A stretch of DNA of 63,942 nt from Bacillus sp. RO2 (GTDB lineage: Bacteria; Bacillota; Bacilli; Bacillales; Bacillaceae_I), in contig NZ_JAAXCU010000021.1 of assembly GCF_012911845.1 (NCBI RefSeq), positions 1-63,942 of the forward strand, written 5' to 3'. A program made the translations under genes and the position numbers. Positions 51,708 through 63,942 of the stretch are shown here, piece by piece. The notes beneath the pieces were generated by a model. It was not told the DNA's origin and ran no database searches. It was given only the letters and a program-made list of their open reading frames with translations. Each line of letters starts with the position of its first letter. The stretch's first letter is position 1.

Positions 51708-51923
51708 CCCTCCTCTCCCCGACCTCAAAAGGTTTTTGGTATGTGGTATGTTTCGCGTTTTTTGAGAGAAAATAAGTGTGCATTCTGGGAAGAGTGACGG
51801 TGAGTAGGGTTAGGAATATTACAGCAATATTACATGTTTGATAATTCTGAATAGTTTTACTTTAATTTCTTTTCGATTGGGAGGTATGCCCATCGTATCA
51901 AGGGGTAGAGTGATTTTCTTCCT

Positions 51924-51941
51924 ATTGAAAAAGGTTTCAAT
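51924..51941. promoter_or_regulatory. Inverted repeat upstream of putP
   Basis: ATTGAAA-AAGG-TTTCAAT is a perfect 7-bp inverted repeat about 120 bases before the putP start. It may be an operator; no known consensus was recognised. Confidence 0.35.
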
Positions 51942-51995
51942 CGCTTGAATAAAGGGAAATACTTTGTTAGCTTAAATACTCGTAACCGTTATGAG

Positions 51996-52020
51996 AGCAA
52001 TTTGGGGCGCCGAAATTGCT
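51996..52020. promoter_or_regulatory. Inverted repeat close to the putP start
   Basis: AGCAATTT and AAATTGCT form a perfect 8-bp inverted repeat around a 9-base GC-rich centre, about 40 bases before the putP start. It could bind a regulator or fold in the mRNA leader. Confidence 0.35.
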
Positions 52021-52061
52021 GATGTACAAACTAAATTAAAGATAATTCAGGAGTTGATATT

Positions 52062-53570
52062 GTGGACACAGGAGTATTTATTTCCCTAGCACTTTATTTT
52101 ATCGCCATGCTAGGAATAGGTTTATATGCCTATAAGACATCTACAGACGATATTTCAGGCTATATGCTTGGTGGTCGTCAATTAGGACCTGGAGTAACAG
52201 CATTATCTGCCGGGGCATCTGATATGAGTGGTTGGATGCTAATGGGTCTACCCGGTGCCATGTATGCTACTGGTGTATCGAGTATGTGGATTGCCATCGG
52301 TCTTACAATTGGAGCATATGTAAACTATTTGGTCGTTGCACCTCGTTTAAGGGTTTATACAGAAACTGCGAATGACTCCATTACAATCCCAGATTTCTTC
52401 GAGAACCGTTTTTATGATGGAACTCGTATCTTACGCTTCGTATCAGCGATCGTAATCATCATTTTCTTCACTCTCTACACCTCCTCTGGTTTAGTTTCAG
52501 GTGGTACACTATTTGATAGTGCATTTGGGTTAGACTACAAAACTGGTTTATTCGTAACGGCTGGTGTAGTAGTGGCTTATACATTGTTCGGAGGATTCTT
52601 GGCAGTTAGTTTAACTGACTTTGTACAAGGTGTCATCATGCTTCTTGCCTTAGTACTAGTGCCAATCGTCGCATTTACTGATTTAGGCGGAGTTGGAGTT
52701 ACACTTGATGAAGTACGTTCCATCGACCCAACTTACCTTGATTTCTTTAAAGGAACGACCGTCCTTGGAATTATTTCGTTACTTGCTTGGGGACTAGGTT
52801 ACTTTGGTCAACCTCACATCATCGTTCGTTTTATGGCGATTAAGTCCATCCGTGATTTCAAAGCTGCTCGTCGTATCGGAATGAGCTGGATGATCGTTTC
52901 TATCATTGGTGCGATGGCTACAGGACTTGTAGGGATTGCATATGTGAACCGTACAGGAATGGAATTAGCCGATGCAGAAACAATCTTTATTGTGTTCTCC
53001 CAATTCTTGTTCCACCCACTAATTAGTGGATTCTTACTTGCAGCAATTTTAGCTGCTATCATGAGTACGATTTCTTCTCAGCTACTTGTTACATCCAGTG
53101 CGCTGACAGAAGACTTTTATAAAACGTTCTTGCGCCGTGAAGCATCTGATAAAGAACTTGTCCTAATCGGTCGTATCTCCGTTCTTATCGTTGCTCTAGT
53201 CGCAATTGCACTATCCCTAACACCTAATGACACCATCCTTAACCTGGTTGGTAACGCATGGGCAGGATTTGGTGCAGCATTTGGTCCAGTTGTAATACTA
53301 AGTCTTTACTGGAAACGCATGAACCGTTGGGGTGCACTTGCAGGTATGCTAGTGGGTACCATCACGGTACTATTATGGATCTATGGTCCTTTCACTATCA
53401 ACGGCGAACCGTTAACAGCTTTCTTATATGAAATCATTCCAGGGTTCATCCTAAGTACGATTGCCGTAATAGTTGTAAGTTATCTTACAAACTTCCCACG
53501 TAAAAAAGTTCGTGAAGGCTTTACGGAAATGGAAGAAACAATGGAAACAGAACAGAATAAAGAAGATTAA
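52062..53570 (+). CDS. putP: Sodium/proline symporter (PutP/OpuE)
   Basis: A 502-residue transporter of the sodium:solute symporter family with 13 helices. [19 protein letters not shown] at about 24-42 and [15 protein letters not shown] at about 51-65 are typical of PutP/OpuE. It starts at GTG with AGGAG 8 bases before it. In B. subtilis the homologue opuE lies next to gatCAB and serves osmoprotection; here the nearby pruA supports a role in proline catabolism too. A two-way terminator follows. Confidence 0.94.
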   Translation: MDTGVFISLALYFIAMLGIGLYAYKTSTDDISGYMLGGRQLGPGVTALSAGASDMSGWMLMGLPGAMYATGVSSMWIAIGLTIGAYVNYLVVAPRLRVYTETANDSITIPDFFENRFYDGTRILRFVSAIVIIIFFTLYTSSGLVSGGTLFDSAFGLDYKTGLFVTAGVVVAYTLFGGFLAVSLTDFVQGVIMLLALVLVPIVAFTDLGGVGVTLDEVRSIDPTYLDFFKGTTVLGIISLLAWGLGYFGQPHIIVRFMAIKSIRDFKAARRIGMSWMIVSIIGAMATGLVGIAYVNRTGMELADAETIFIVFSQFLFHPLISGFLLAAILAAIMSTISSQLLVTSSALTEDFYKTFLRREASDKELVLIGRISVLIVALVAIALSLTPNDTILNLVGNAWAGFGAAFGPVVILSLYWKRMNRWGALAGMLVGTITVLLWIYGPFTINGEPLTAFLYEIIPGFILSTIAVIVVSYLTNFPRKKVREGFTEMEETMETEQNKED

Positions 53571-53577
53571 TTTATAC

Positions 53578-53612
53578 AAAAGAGAACCCGTTCACATAGA
53601 CGGGTTCTCTTT
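53578..53612. terminator. Two-way terminator between putP and the DUF4397 gene
   Basis: AAAAGAGAACCCGT pairs perfectly with ACGGGTTCTCTTTT around a 7-base loop. It has T-runs on both strands and serves both convergent genes. Confidence 0.93.
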
Positions 53613-53616
53613 TCAT

Positions 53617-54285
53617 TTACTTCTCGTTATCCACCAGCACAATAACTTCTAATTTGTCAGCTGTATTTACTGCAAACACACTGTACACCGTATCTTTTTC
53701 AAGCTTTGTTCCAGAGAGGTCTAGAACTTGTTTTTTATCAGGTGTTCTGATTTCCAAATCGTACGTTCCAGGCTCAAGTTCCTGATATACGGAAATGTCT
53801 TTAAAAGAAAGTTCACTGAATACTGTATCTCCATCAATTACTCCTACATCCACTTGTGGAGCATCAGGCGATAGGTGACCGACACGCGTGAACGCCTTTC
53901 CTTTAGGTGCTTTTCTAGTATCTTCTACCGCAATCATCTCAAGGTTCGCAAGCTTATTAACAGCCGCTACCGTGTATGCCTTGCCACCTTCTACTTCAAG
54001 TTGCTGAGCGATAACTGGTTGATCTTTTTTACCCGCAGGATAGATCTCCACTTTGTGTGGGCCTGCCGGTAGCATTAAGTAATCAGTTGCATCTTTAAAC
54101 TTCGCACCCTCAACCGCAACATTTCCATCGACATAAACGTCCACAGCCGGCGCGTCAGGGGATGCATGCAGAATACGGACTTGTGCATCTTGCTTGCTGC
54201 CGGTATTCGCATTCGCAGCAGCCAAGTTGCTCATTCCACCTAAAACAAACAGCAACACCGTTAAAATACTAAGGAATTTCTTCAT
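53617..54285 (-). CDS. Secreted DUF4397 protein
   Basis: A 222-residue exported protein. It has a signal peptide (about 1-24, cut near AAANA) and two DUF4397 units (about 30-115 and 125-210), each with an H(A/L)SPDAP motif: HASPDAPAVDVYVDG and HLSPDAPQVDVGVIDG. The role is unknown; such proteins are secreted or wall-linked. I chose the ATG at 54285 with AAGGAG 7 bases before it; the reading to 54318 adds a basic lead. Confidence 0.88.
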   Translation of the reverse strand: MKKFLSILTVLLFVLGGMSNLAAANANTGSKQDAQVRILHASPDAPAVDVYVDGNVAVEGAKFKDATDYLMLPAGPHKVEIYPAGKKDQPVIAQQLEVEGGKAYTVAAVNKLANLEMIAVEDTRKAPKGKAFTRVGHLSPDAPQVDVGVIDGDTVFSELSFKDISVYQELEPGTYDLEIRTPDKKQVLDLSGTKLEKDTVYSVFAVNTADKLEVIVLVDNEK

Positions 54286-54428
54286 TTTATATCTCCTTTT
54301 CATACTATATTTGAACACATTTGTTAGTATGAAAGGTTCGCGTGGAAAATATGTAAAAAAGTAGCAATAAAGTTTGGATATTCGGTGGTTTTAGCAGATT
54401 TTTAGTGGGGTTTAAGGAGAGTTAGTGA

Positions 54429-54532
54429 GAGTTCGTGCCGATACAGTGAGAGTTGATGCCAAAATGGGGCGAGTTCGTGCCAAAATGACGCGAGTTCGTG
54501 CCAAAACCACCCGAGTTCGTGCCAAAGTATTT
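54429..54532 (+). repeat. 21-bp repeat array, family A (locus 3)
   Basis: Five direct repeats with anchors at 54431, 54452, 54473, 54494 and 54515, exactly 21 bp apart. The core GTTCGTGCCAAAA is the same as at 24719 and 33597, in the same direction and with the same number of units. It lies in the 324-base gap between pruA and the DUF4397 gene; I see nothing else there. Confidence 0.92.
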
Positions 54533-54609
54533 TCTATGGTAATCCCACTCTCCCACCAAAAAAAGAAGCTGACACCCCACTAGGTATCAGCTTCCTTCTA
54601 TTATAACTA

Positions 54610-56154
54610 TTACAGAGTTTCAGAAGTTGTTTTTGCTTGTAAGTGAAGCAATAGGTAGTCAGGACCGCCCGCTTTGGAGTCAGTACCAGACATGTTGAAT
54701 CCTCCAAATGGTTGGTATCCAACGATTGCACCTGTGCATCCACGGTTGAAGTAAAGGTTACCTACGTGGAAGTCTTCACGAGCTTGCTCAATTTTGTCGC
54801 GGTTGTTTGTGATAACCGCTCCAGTCAAGCCGTATTCTGTGTTGTTGGCAATCTCAAGCGCATGATTGTAGTCTTTTGCTTTTGCAAATGCTACAACCGG
54901 CCCGAAGATTTCCTCTTTCATTAGGCGAGCTTCCGGATCCACATCAGCAACGATTGTCGGCTGAACGAAGAATCCTTTGGAGTTGTCTCCTTCTCCACCT
55001 GCAAGAATGCGTCCTTCTTCTTTTCCGATAGCAACATATTTCATTACTTTATCAAATGCAGCTTGGTCGATAACAGGTCCCATGTAGTGGTTTTCTGTTG
55101 GATCGCCAACTGTCAATTCTTTTGTTAATTCTACTGCACGGTTCAATACTTGGTCATACACATCTTCCACGATTACCGCACGGGAGCACGCAGAACATTT
55201 TTGACCGGAGAAACCGAATGCAGATTTTACGATGGATTGTGCTGCCAACTCAAGGTCGCCCTCGCTGTCCACCACAATCGTATCTTTTCCACCCATTTCA
55301 GCGATGACACGCTTCAGCCAGATTTGGCCAGGGTTCACTTTAGAAGCACGCTCATAGATTCGTAGACCAACGTCACGAGATCCAGTGAACGAGATGAAGC
55401 GAGTGCGTGGGTGGTCTACTAGGTAGTCCCCTACTTCCGCGCCGCTACCTGGTACAAAGTTAAGTACGCCAGCAGGCAGTCCAGCCTCTTCCATTACTTC
55501 TACGAATTTAGCCGCAACAACAGGAGTTGTAGACGCAGGCTTCAATAGTACTGTGTTACCCGTTACAATCGCCGCTACTGCAGTACCAGCCATGATTGCA
55601 AATGGGAAGTTCCAAGGAGAGATGATCACACCTACACCTAGTGGAATATAGTTATAACGGTTGTATTCCCCAACGCGGCTCTCTAATGGCATACCGTCTT
55701 TTAGCTTAAGCATTTGACGCGCATAGTACTCAAGGAAATCAATTGCTTCCGCAGTATCTGCATCCGCTTCATTCCAAGGCTTCCCTGCTTCTTTAGTTAA
55801 GAGTGCAGAGAATTCGTGCTTACGACGGCGAATGATTGCTGCCGCACGGAACAAGATGTCTGCTCTTACTTCTGGCTTCACCTTACGCCACGTTTTGAAC
55901 GTTTCGTCTGCAACTTGCATCGCCTTCTCAGCCAAGTCACGATCTGCCTTTGACACACGACCAATAACCTCTTCTTTATTTGCAGGGTTCACGGATACGA
56001 TTTTATCTTCCGTCGTAACACGCTCTCCACCAATAACTAAGTCGTAATCTTGTCCTAAATAAGAGTCCACTAGTTTCAAGCCTTCAAGATAAGCTTGTTT
56101 GTTTTCCTCATTAGTGAAATCAGTAAATGGTTCATGTTTGTAAGGTAATACCAT
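54610..56154 (-). CDS. pruA: 1-pyrroline-5-carboxylate dehydrogenase
   Basis: A 514-residue NAD-dependent aldehyde dehydrogenase that turns pyrroline-5-carboxylate (as glutamate semialdehyde) into glutamate. The catalytic Cys is C320 in SGQKCSACS and the general base E286 in AEMGGKD. Length and opening match RocA/PruA of Bacillus (about 515). I chose the ATG at 56154 with AAAGGAGG before it. It has its own promoter with a CcpA-type site. It is near putP, but I see no proline dehydrogenase gene in the window. Confidence 0.93.
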   Translation of the reverse strand: MVLPYKHEPFTDFTNEENKQAYLEGLKLVDSYLGQDYDLVIGGERVTTEDKIVSVNPANKEEVIGRVSKADRDLAEKAMQVADETFKTWRKVKPEVRADILFRAAAIIRRRKHEFSALLTKEAGKPWNEADADTAEAIDFLEYYARQMLKLKDGMPLESRVGEYNRYNYIPLGVGVIISPWNFPFAIMAGTAVAAIVTGNTVLLKPASTTPVVAAKFVEVMEEAGLPAGVLNFVPGSGAEVGDYLVDHPRTRFISFTGSRDVGLRIYERASKVNPGQIWLKRVIAEMGGKDTIVVDSEGDLELAAQSIVKSAFGFSGQKCSACSRAVIVEDVYDQVLNRAVELTKELTVGDPTENHYMGPVIDQAAFDKVMKYVAIGKEEGRILAGGEGDNSKGFFVQPTIVADVDPEARLMKEEIFGPVVAFAKAKDYNHALEIANNTEYGLTGAVITNNRDKIEQAREDFHVGNLYFNRGCTGAIVGYQPFGGFNMSGTDSKAGGPDYLLLHLQAKTTSETL

Positions 56155-56176
56155 TACATTCGCCCTCCTTTGCATT

Positions 56177-56191
56177 CTAAAGCGCTTGCAT
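56177..56191 (-). promoter_or_regulatory. Candidate cre site (CcpA) of pruA
   Basis: ATGCAAGCGCTTTAG on the minus strand matches the catabolite-response consensus with one mismatch near the end. It lies just downstream of the pruA promoter, so CcpA bound there should repress it when glucose is present. Confidence 0.65.
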
Positions 56192-56200
56192 ACAATTCTC

Positions 56201-56229
56201 ATTCTACCCTATCATTACTAGTCTTTCAA
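56201..56229 (-). promoter_or_regulatory. Sigma-A promoter of pruA
   Basis: On the minus strand TTGAAA (56224-56229) and TAGAAT (56201-56206) are 17 bp apart, about 45 bases before the pruA start. Confidence 0.75.
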
Positions 56230-56381
56230 ATATTGTTTATATTCTAATCGGAAGAAAAATTTGGAGGGGATTGAATGGTGCATTAAACCTGGGTTAGGTG
56301 AGTGTTTGAGCATTTTTTTGTAAAAGTCACAATAACCACAAAAAGAGTTACAATCAATCCTCGTCTATCCATTCACAGCAC

Positions 56382-56416
56382 AAAAAACCCACTATCCCAT
56401 AAAGAATAGTAGGTCG
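56382..56416 (-). terminator. Terminator after camS
   Basis: ACCTACTATTC pairs with GGATAGTGGGT (two G-U type pairs) on the minus strand, followed by six T. Confidence 0.85.
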
Positions 56417-56423
56417 CAAATGA

Positions 56424-57575
56424 TTAATAGATATGAACAAACGGTTTTTCCGATCCTGCATCCCTTACAATCAATGCTTCTTCTCCACTGATGGAAGAAA
56501 TGGATACTTGTAGATTGATATAATTCGGGAAGTGTTCCACCACTAGGCCTGTTACATACTGAGTGAAACCGATCAACTCGGCTTTCCCGTTAAACTCCAT
56601 ATTCACTTCAATGGAAAGCTGTTGAAGTTCACCATCACGGTAATAACCCTTTCCGATCACACCTGTATGATTTGGAAAATAGTCGTCAATATCCAGCTTA
56701 AAATTTTCAAATCGTACTGCGTCATCACGATATAATTCGGTAGTATCACTATTTGGGAAAAGGTGATATTCTTCATTAATTTTTTCCCATTTACCAACCG
56801 AATTGTCGCCTGATGAGACATTTGCTTTTGCGATAAAGCTTCCCGGGACAACGGAATTGGCAGGACTTTGTTTATACAATCCAATAATGATCGGAACATT
56901 TTCAAGTCCTTCCATGCCACGAACCCTTCTGATAACTTCTTCCGCTATTTTCTTTCCTTCAGCTTCAAGTTCGTCATCTGGAATCACATATTCCCTCGGA
57001 TATCCACCTTCTTCATCCGTTAAATTATAATAGTGGATAGAGTTTAACGCGATTCCAATGGATACCCCGCCAAGTTCCACCTGATCTTCTCCCTTACGGA
57101 CAAGATAGTTTTGTTCCTGAACATGCGCTAGGTAGATTGGACTTTTTTCGTTTGTGTCTTCCGTATCAACTCCGCGAATCAAAGGGGGATTCAATCCAGT
57201 AGTATCCTCATCATCCGGGTCTACTCGACCTAACCAGCTTCTAATCGTATTCCTCTTTATATACTGACCTTCCTGATACAAATAACTGTCGGAAGGAAAT
57301 ACCTCCTGCGACATGCGCATCAATCCGGTTTCCAACTCCTCCACATCGACCCGGCTGTTTAGGCGCGGGGCGATTTGGCCGCGAGTTTCCCCTGGCTTAT
57401 AAGGAAGAATGGTTTGATAAAAGTCATCTGATATTTTATATCTTGGAACAATGGCTTGTTCCGTGTTTTCCTGCTGCGCTGGATCTTGTACCACTTCTTC
57501 CTGCTTCTCGAAGCCTGGCACACATCCGGTGGCAAAAAGAGAAACAACAAGGAGCAACGACAAAAACCTTTTCAC
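56424..57575 (-). CDS. camS: CamS family lipoprotein (YerH)
   Basis: A 383-residue lipoprotein of the CamS family, whose enterococcal and staphylococcal members release a peptide pheromone from the signal sequence. The lipobox is FATGC with the Cys at about 18. The signal peptide KRFLSLLLVVSLFATG would be the pheromone precursor. I chose the GTG at 57575 with AGAGGTG six bases before it. The gene follows ligA by 12 bases, as in B. subtilis (pcrA-ligA-yerH). Confidence 0.92.
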   Translation of the reverse strand: MKRFLSLLLVVSLFATGCVPGFEKQEEVVQDPAQQENTEQAIVPRYKISDDFYQTILPYKPGETRGQIAPRLNSRVDVEELETGLMRMSQEVFPSDSYLYQEGQYIKRNTIRSWLGRVDPDDEDTTGLNPPLIRGVDTEDTNEKSPIYLAHVQEQNYLVRKGEDQVELGGVSIGIALNSIHYYNLTDEEGGYPREYVIPDDELEAEGKKIAEEVIRRVRGMEGLENVPIIIGLYKQSPANSVVPGSFIAKANVSSGDNSVGKWEKINEEYHLFPNSDTTELYRDDAVRFENFKLDIDDYFPNHTGVIGKGYYRDGELQQLSIEVNMEFNGKAELIGFTQYVTGLVVEHFPNYINLQVSISSISGEEALIVRDAGSEKPFVHIY

Positions 57576-57587
57576 TTCCAACACCTC

Positions 57588-59621
<2,034 letters not shown>

Positions 59622-59628
59622 TTATCAT

Positions 59629-61935
<2,307 letters not shown>

Positions 61936-62030
61936 ATTTTTCCACCGTCCCAACAAACATATGTTCTTATTTTCTATCATACTAAATTGGCTTGAGAATT
62001 ACTATTAATTTTAGAATCTTTGCATCCACC

Positions 62031-62214
62031 GCTGTTGATTTCCGCACTAGGCTTCGCTTTCCTAGGGGCGGTGCTTGAGCCTCCTCACTTCGTTGCGGGG
62101 TCTCAACCTACCGCTATCTCCCTCAGGACAAGGAAGGCTTCGACAGCGAAACATCGCACGAAGAAAATGCGTAGCATTTTCGAGGAGTCTTCGCCCCGTG
62201 CTCCAATCAACAGC
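62031..62214. repeat. Dispersed inverted-repeat element, copy 3 (with extra hairpin)
   Basis: A 184-bp element with the same 10-bp ends as copy 1 (GCTGTTGATT and AATCAACAGC) and a longer body. It has an extra segment with a perfect inner hairpin GAAAATGC-GTA-GCATTTTC (62164-62182). It fills the gap between pcrB and pcrA. Since these two are usually one operon, the transcript would fold strongly here. Confidence 0.75.
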
Positions 62215-62229
62215 TAGAATATCTAGAAA

Positions 62230-62919
62230 CTAATTTTTCACAGCGTCAACTGTCTTCAGCGCTTCTTTTAAATTTTCATATACTGCGTTTCCTACTACGA
62301 CGGTATCTGCGTGGGCTGCCATTTCTTTGGCGCGTTCGGCTGTGGAGATGCCGCCTCCGTAGAATAGTTGCGTTTTTTCGAGAGTTTGTTTGGCCGCCTG
62401 GACCATTTCCACGTCCCCGTACGTACCACTATATTCTAAGTAAAAGATAGGCAGATTAAACATTTTCTCTGCTAGTCTTGCATAGGCAATGACATCTTCT
62501 TTGTCGAGATCTGTTTTGGCTTCCGTTAACTTGGCAGCTTTACAGTCGGCATTCAGGATGCAGTACCCTTCTGCCACGATCTCTTCCCAGTTCATAATAT
62601 CTCCGTACTCTTTCAGTGCCTCTATATGAAGGTCCGTGACCCATTCTGTCTTTCTGCTGTTCAACACACTTGGGATAAAATAATAATCAAATCCCGGTGT
62701 AACCGATTCTATGGTGGAAACCTCCAATGCACATGGCAACGAATATCTTCTCACCCTGCTCATCAGGCTCAGCACATTGTCGAGTGTGACCCCGTCCGTA
62801 CCGCCGACTAGAATCGCATCGGTTCCGGATTCGCACACAAGCTCTAAATCTTCGTCCGATATCTCTTTATTAGGATCCAATTTAAAAACGTGCTTCCACT
62901 CACGTATTTCCATTAACAC
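62230..62919 (-). CDS. pcrB: Heptaprenylglyceryl phosphate synthase (PcrB)
   Basis: A 229-residue TIM-barrel prenyltransferase that joins heptaprenyl diphosphate to glycerol-1-phosphate, making an archaeal-type ether lipid precursor in Bacilli. [15 protein letters not shown] at about 36-50, [13 protein letters not shown] and YGGGIST are family marks. Starts at GTG with GGGGG nine bases before it. It heads the pcrB-pcrA-ligA-camS run. Confidence 0.93.
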   Translation of the reverse strand: MLMEIREWKHVFKLDPNKEISDEDLELVCESGTDAILVGGTDGVTLDNVLSLMSRVRRYSLPCALEVSTIESVTPGFDYYFIPSVLNSRKTEWVTDLHIEALKEYGDIMNWEEIVAEGYCILNADCKAAKLTEAKTDLDKEDVIAYARLAEKMFNLPIFYLEYSGTYGDVEMVQAAKQTLEKTQLFYGGGISTAERAKEMAAHADTVVVGNAVYENLKEALKTVDAVKN

Positions 62920-63186
62920 TGCAAACGTCCCCCATTCTAATTTTCCATTCCCCTATTATAGCAAAATCCAGGCTAATACGAAAAAGAGAAACGGAGATTA
63001 TCGACTGGAAGTTACGACCTTTTCCGGTAGACCAAAAGTTTTTTTCCTGTGGCCTGTTATTTCTTTTGTGTAGCGGGGAATTACATAACTAACATCTTTA
63101 GTCGCACTTAGGAAAATAGTTTTTTTTAATATATGGATGCATATCGTAATCGCTTCAAAATATGATGTGATAAGGAGGTGTCCAAC

Positions 63187-63348
63187 ATGCCTATGTGGCT
63201 ATGGTTTGTTATTGGCTTCGCTATTCTTTTGTTGTTTGGTGCTCTTGTTGACCACTTTGGAAAAAGAAGAAAGAGATCGGCTGACTCTGCTTCGCTCTCT
63301 CAATCAGTCGATGAAGTAAAACCAAACCAGGATACGTTTTTTAGGTGA
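63187..63348 (+). CDS. Small single-helix membrane protein
   Basis: A 53-residue protein with one N-terminal helix (WLWFVIGFAILLLFGALV) and a basic, polar tail starting HFGKRRKRS. AAGGAGGTG lies just before the ATG. Function unknown; no family recognised. It is divergent from pcrB. A terminator follows. Confidence 0.65.
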   Translation: MPMWLWFVIGFAILLLFGALVDHFGKRRKRSADSASLSQSVDEVKPNQDTFFR

Positions 63349-63383
63349 TGCACGGTTTTTTTAGGGGCTTTACTTTTTGGTGG

Positions 63384-63414
63384 AACCGCTTCTTAATAAG
63401 AGGCGGTTATTTGT
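63384..63414 (+). terminator. Terminator after the small membrane gene
   Basis: AACCGCTTCTTA pairs with TAAGAGGCGGTT (with one mismatch), followed by a T-rich stretch. Confidence 0.65.
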
Positions 63415-63459
63415 TGTTTGATAGGTGGAGGGCGGAGTCTATATTTAAATTGGATTTTT

Positions 63460-63942
63460 TATATTGTCCTGGCGTATAGAACCGTTCTATTAGACTTTTT
63501 ATGCGGACTTCCTCACTGTTCGGGCGTATAGAATCGTTCTATTAGACTTTTCATGCGGGTTTCCTCACTGTTCGGGCGTATAGAACCTTTCTATTAGACT
63601 TTTTATGCGGATTTCCTCACTGTTCGGGCGTATAGAACCATTCTATTAGACTTTTTATGCGGATTTACTCACTGTTCGGGCGTATAGAAGCGTTTTATTA
63701 GACTTTTCATTCGGTTTTTCTCACCGTTCGGGCGTATAGAACCGTGCTATTAGTCTTTTTATGCGGGTTTCCCCACTGTTCGGGCGTATAGAACCGTTCT
63801 ATTAGACTTTTTATTCGGATTTCCTCACTGCTCGGGCGTATAGAATCGTTCTATTAGACTTTTCATGCGGGTTTCCTCACTGTTCGGGAGTATAGAACTC
63901 CCCTATTAGACTTTTCATGCGGGGGTCCTCATCGATCGGGAG
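63460..63942 (+). repeat. Tandem array of 52-bp repeats (right array)
   Basis: At least nine direct repeats that run off the window. GTATAG anchors (the C before them counted) are at 63473, 63525, 63577, 63629, 63681, 63733, 63785, 63837 and 63889, all exactly 52 bp apart, and the next begins at 63941. The core is GGGCGTATAGAACCGTTCTA, then TTAGACTTTT, then ATGCGG(A/G)TTTCCTCACTGTTC. ATAGAAC and GTTCTAT form a perfect palindrome with one base between. The array is related to the one at 1-410. Confidence 0.95.

Noticed and set aside
62020-62217. Open frame inside the repeat between pcrB and pcrA
   Set aside because: It is only the dispersed repeat read as protein; similar frames occur in the other copies.

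Overview
The window looks like a chromosome segment of a Bacillus-type Firmicute (family Bacillaceae). Supporting signs are strong AGGAGG ribosome sites, many TTG/GTG starts, a SAM-I (S-box) riboswitch, a T-box leader, a sigma-W-type promoter in front of yuaF-floT homologues, and the Bacillus gene order pcrB-pcrA-ligA-camS ... putP-gatCAB-dagK. Most genes are on the minus strand. I saw no rRNA or tRNA gene, no transposase, integrase or phage gene, and no CRISPR array.

Layout. (i) 1-25.4 kb is an accessory-looking block of small single genes: about ten GNAT acetyltransferases, one of them fused to an aminoglycoside nucleotidyltransferase-like domain, plus VOC, DinB, HAD, SDR, SnoaL-like and YcxB-like proteins, a secreted lamin-tail/phospholipase-D protein, a peroxiredoxin, a LysR gene next to an NCS2 permease, and a DeoR regulator. 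(ii) 25.5-32.1 kb has an ergothioneine pair (egtB-egtD), a flavodoxin-fold reductase, a beta-lactamase-fold hydrolase, a methyltransferase and a PatB-type C-S lyase. (iii) 32.1-34.0 kb is an archaeal/eukaryotic-type prolyl-tRNA synthetase with a T-box leader. (iv) 34.1-42.9 kb is a sulfate assimilation operon: S-box, a small yezD-like gene, cysH, cysP, sat, cysC, ferredoxin-type sulfite reductase, a DUF3906 gene, sumT, sirB and sirC. It takes sulfate to sulfide and makes the siroheme that the reductase needs. (v) 42.9-63.3 kb is core genome: a lipoprotein, dagK, flotillin and NfeD, a VanY-type carboxypeptidase, gatCAB, putP, a DUF4397 protein, pruA, camS, ligA, pcrA and pcrB.

The most unusual feature lies between the genes. 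Ten of the twelve gene-free stretches longer than 300 bp hold an array of short direct repeats with very regular spacing. Two arrays, one at each end of the window, have a unit of exactly 52 bp and share the same palindromic core. The others have units of 20 or 21 bp in several sequence families (called A, C, D, E and F here). Families A and E recur at distant loci. All the arrays read in the same direction on the plus strand, against the main direction of the genes. The spacings are close to whole numbers of DNA helical turns (2 and 5). I know of no named family that matches them.

Other points: a candidate structured RNA in front of an SDR gene (about 1725-1920); several small genes that are easily missed (3448-3624, 3700-3849, 15972-16130, 42316-42462, 63187-63348); likely non-standard CTG starts at two genes; and three copies of a 125-184 bp inverted-repeat element. 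Function calls are by motif and family recognition; no database search was run.
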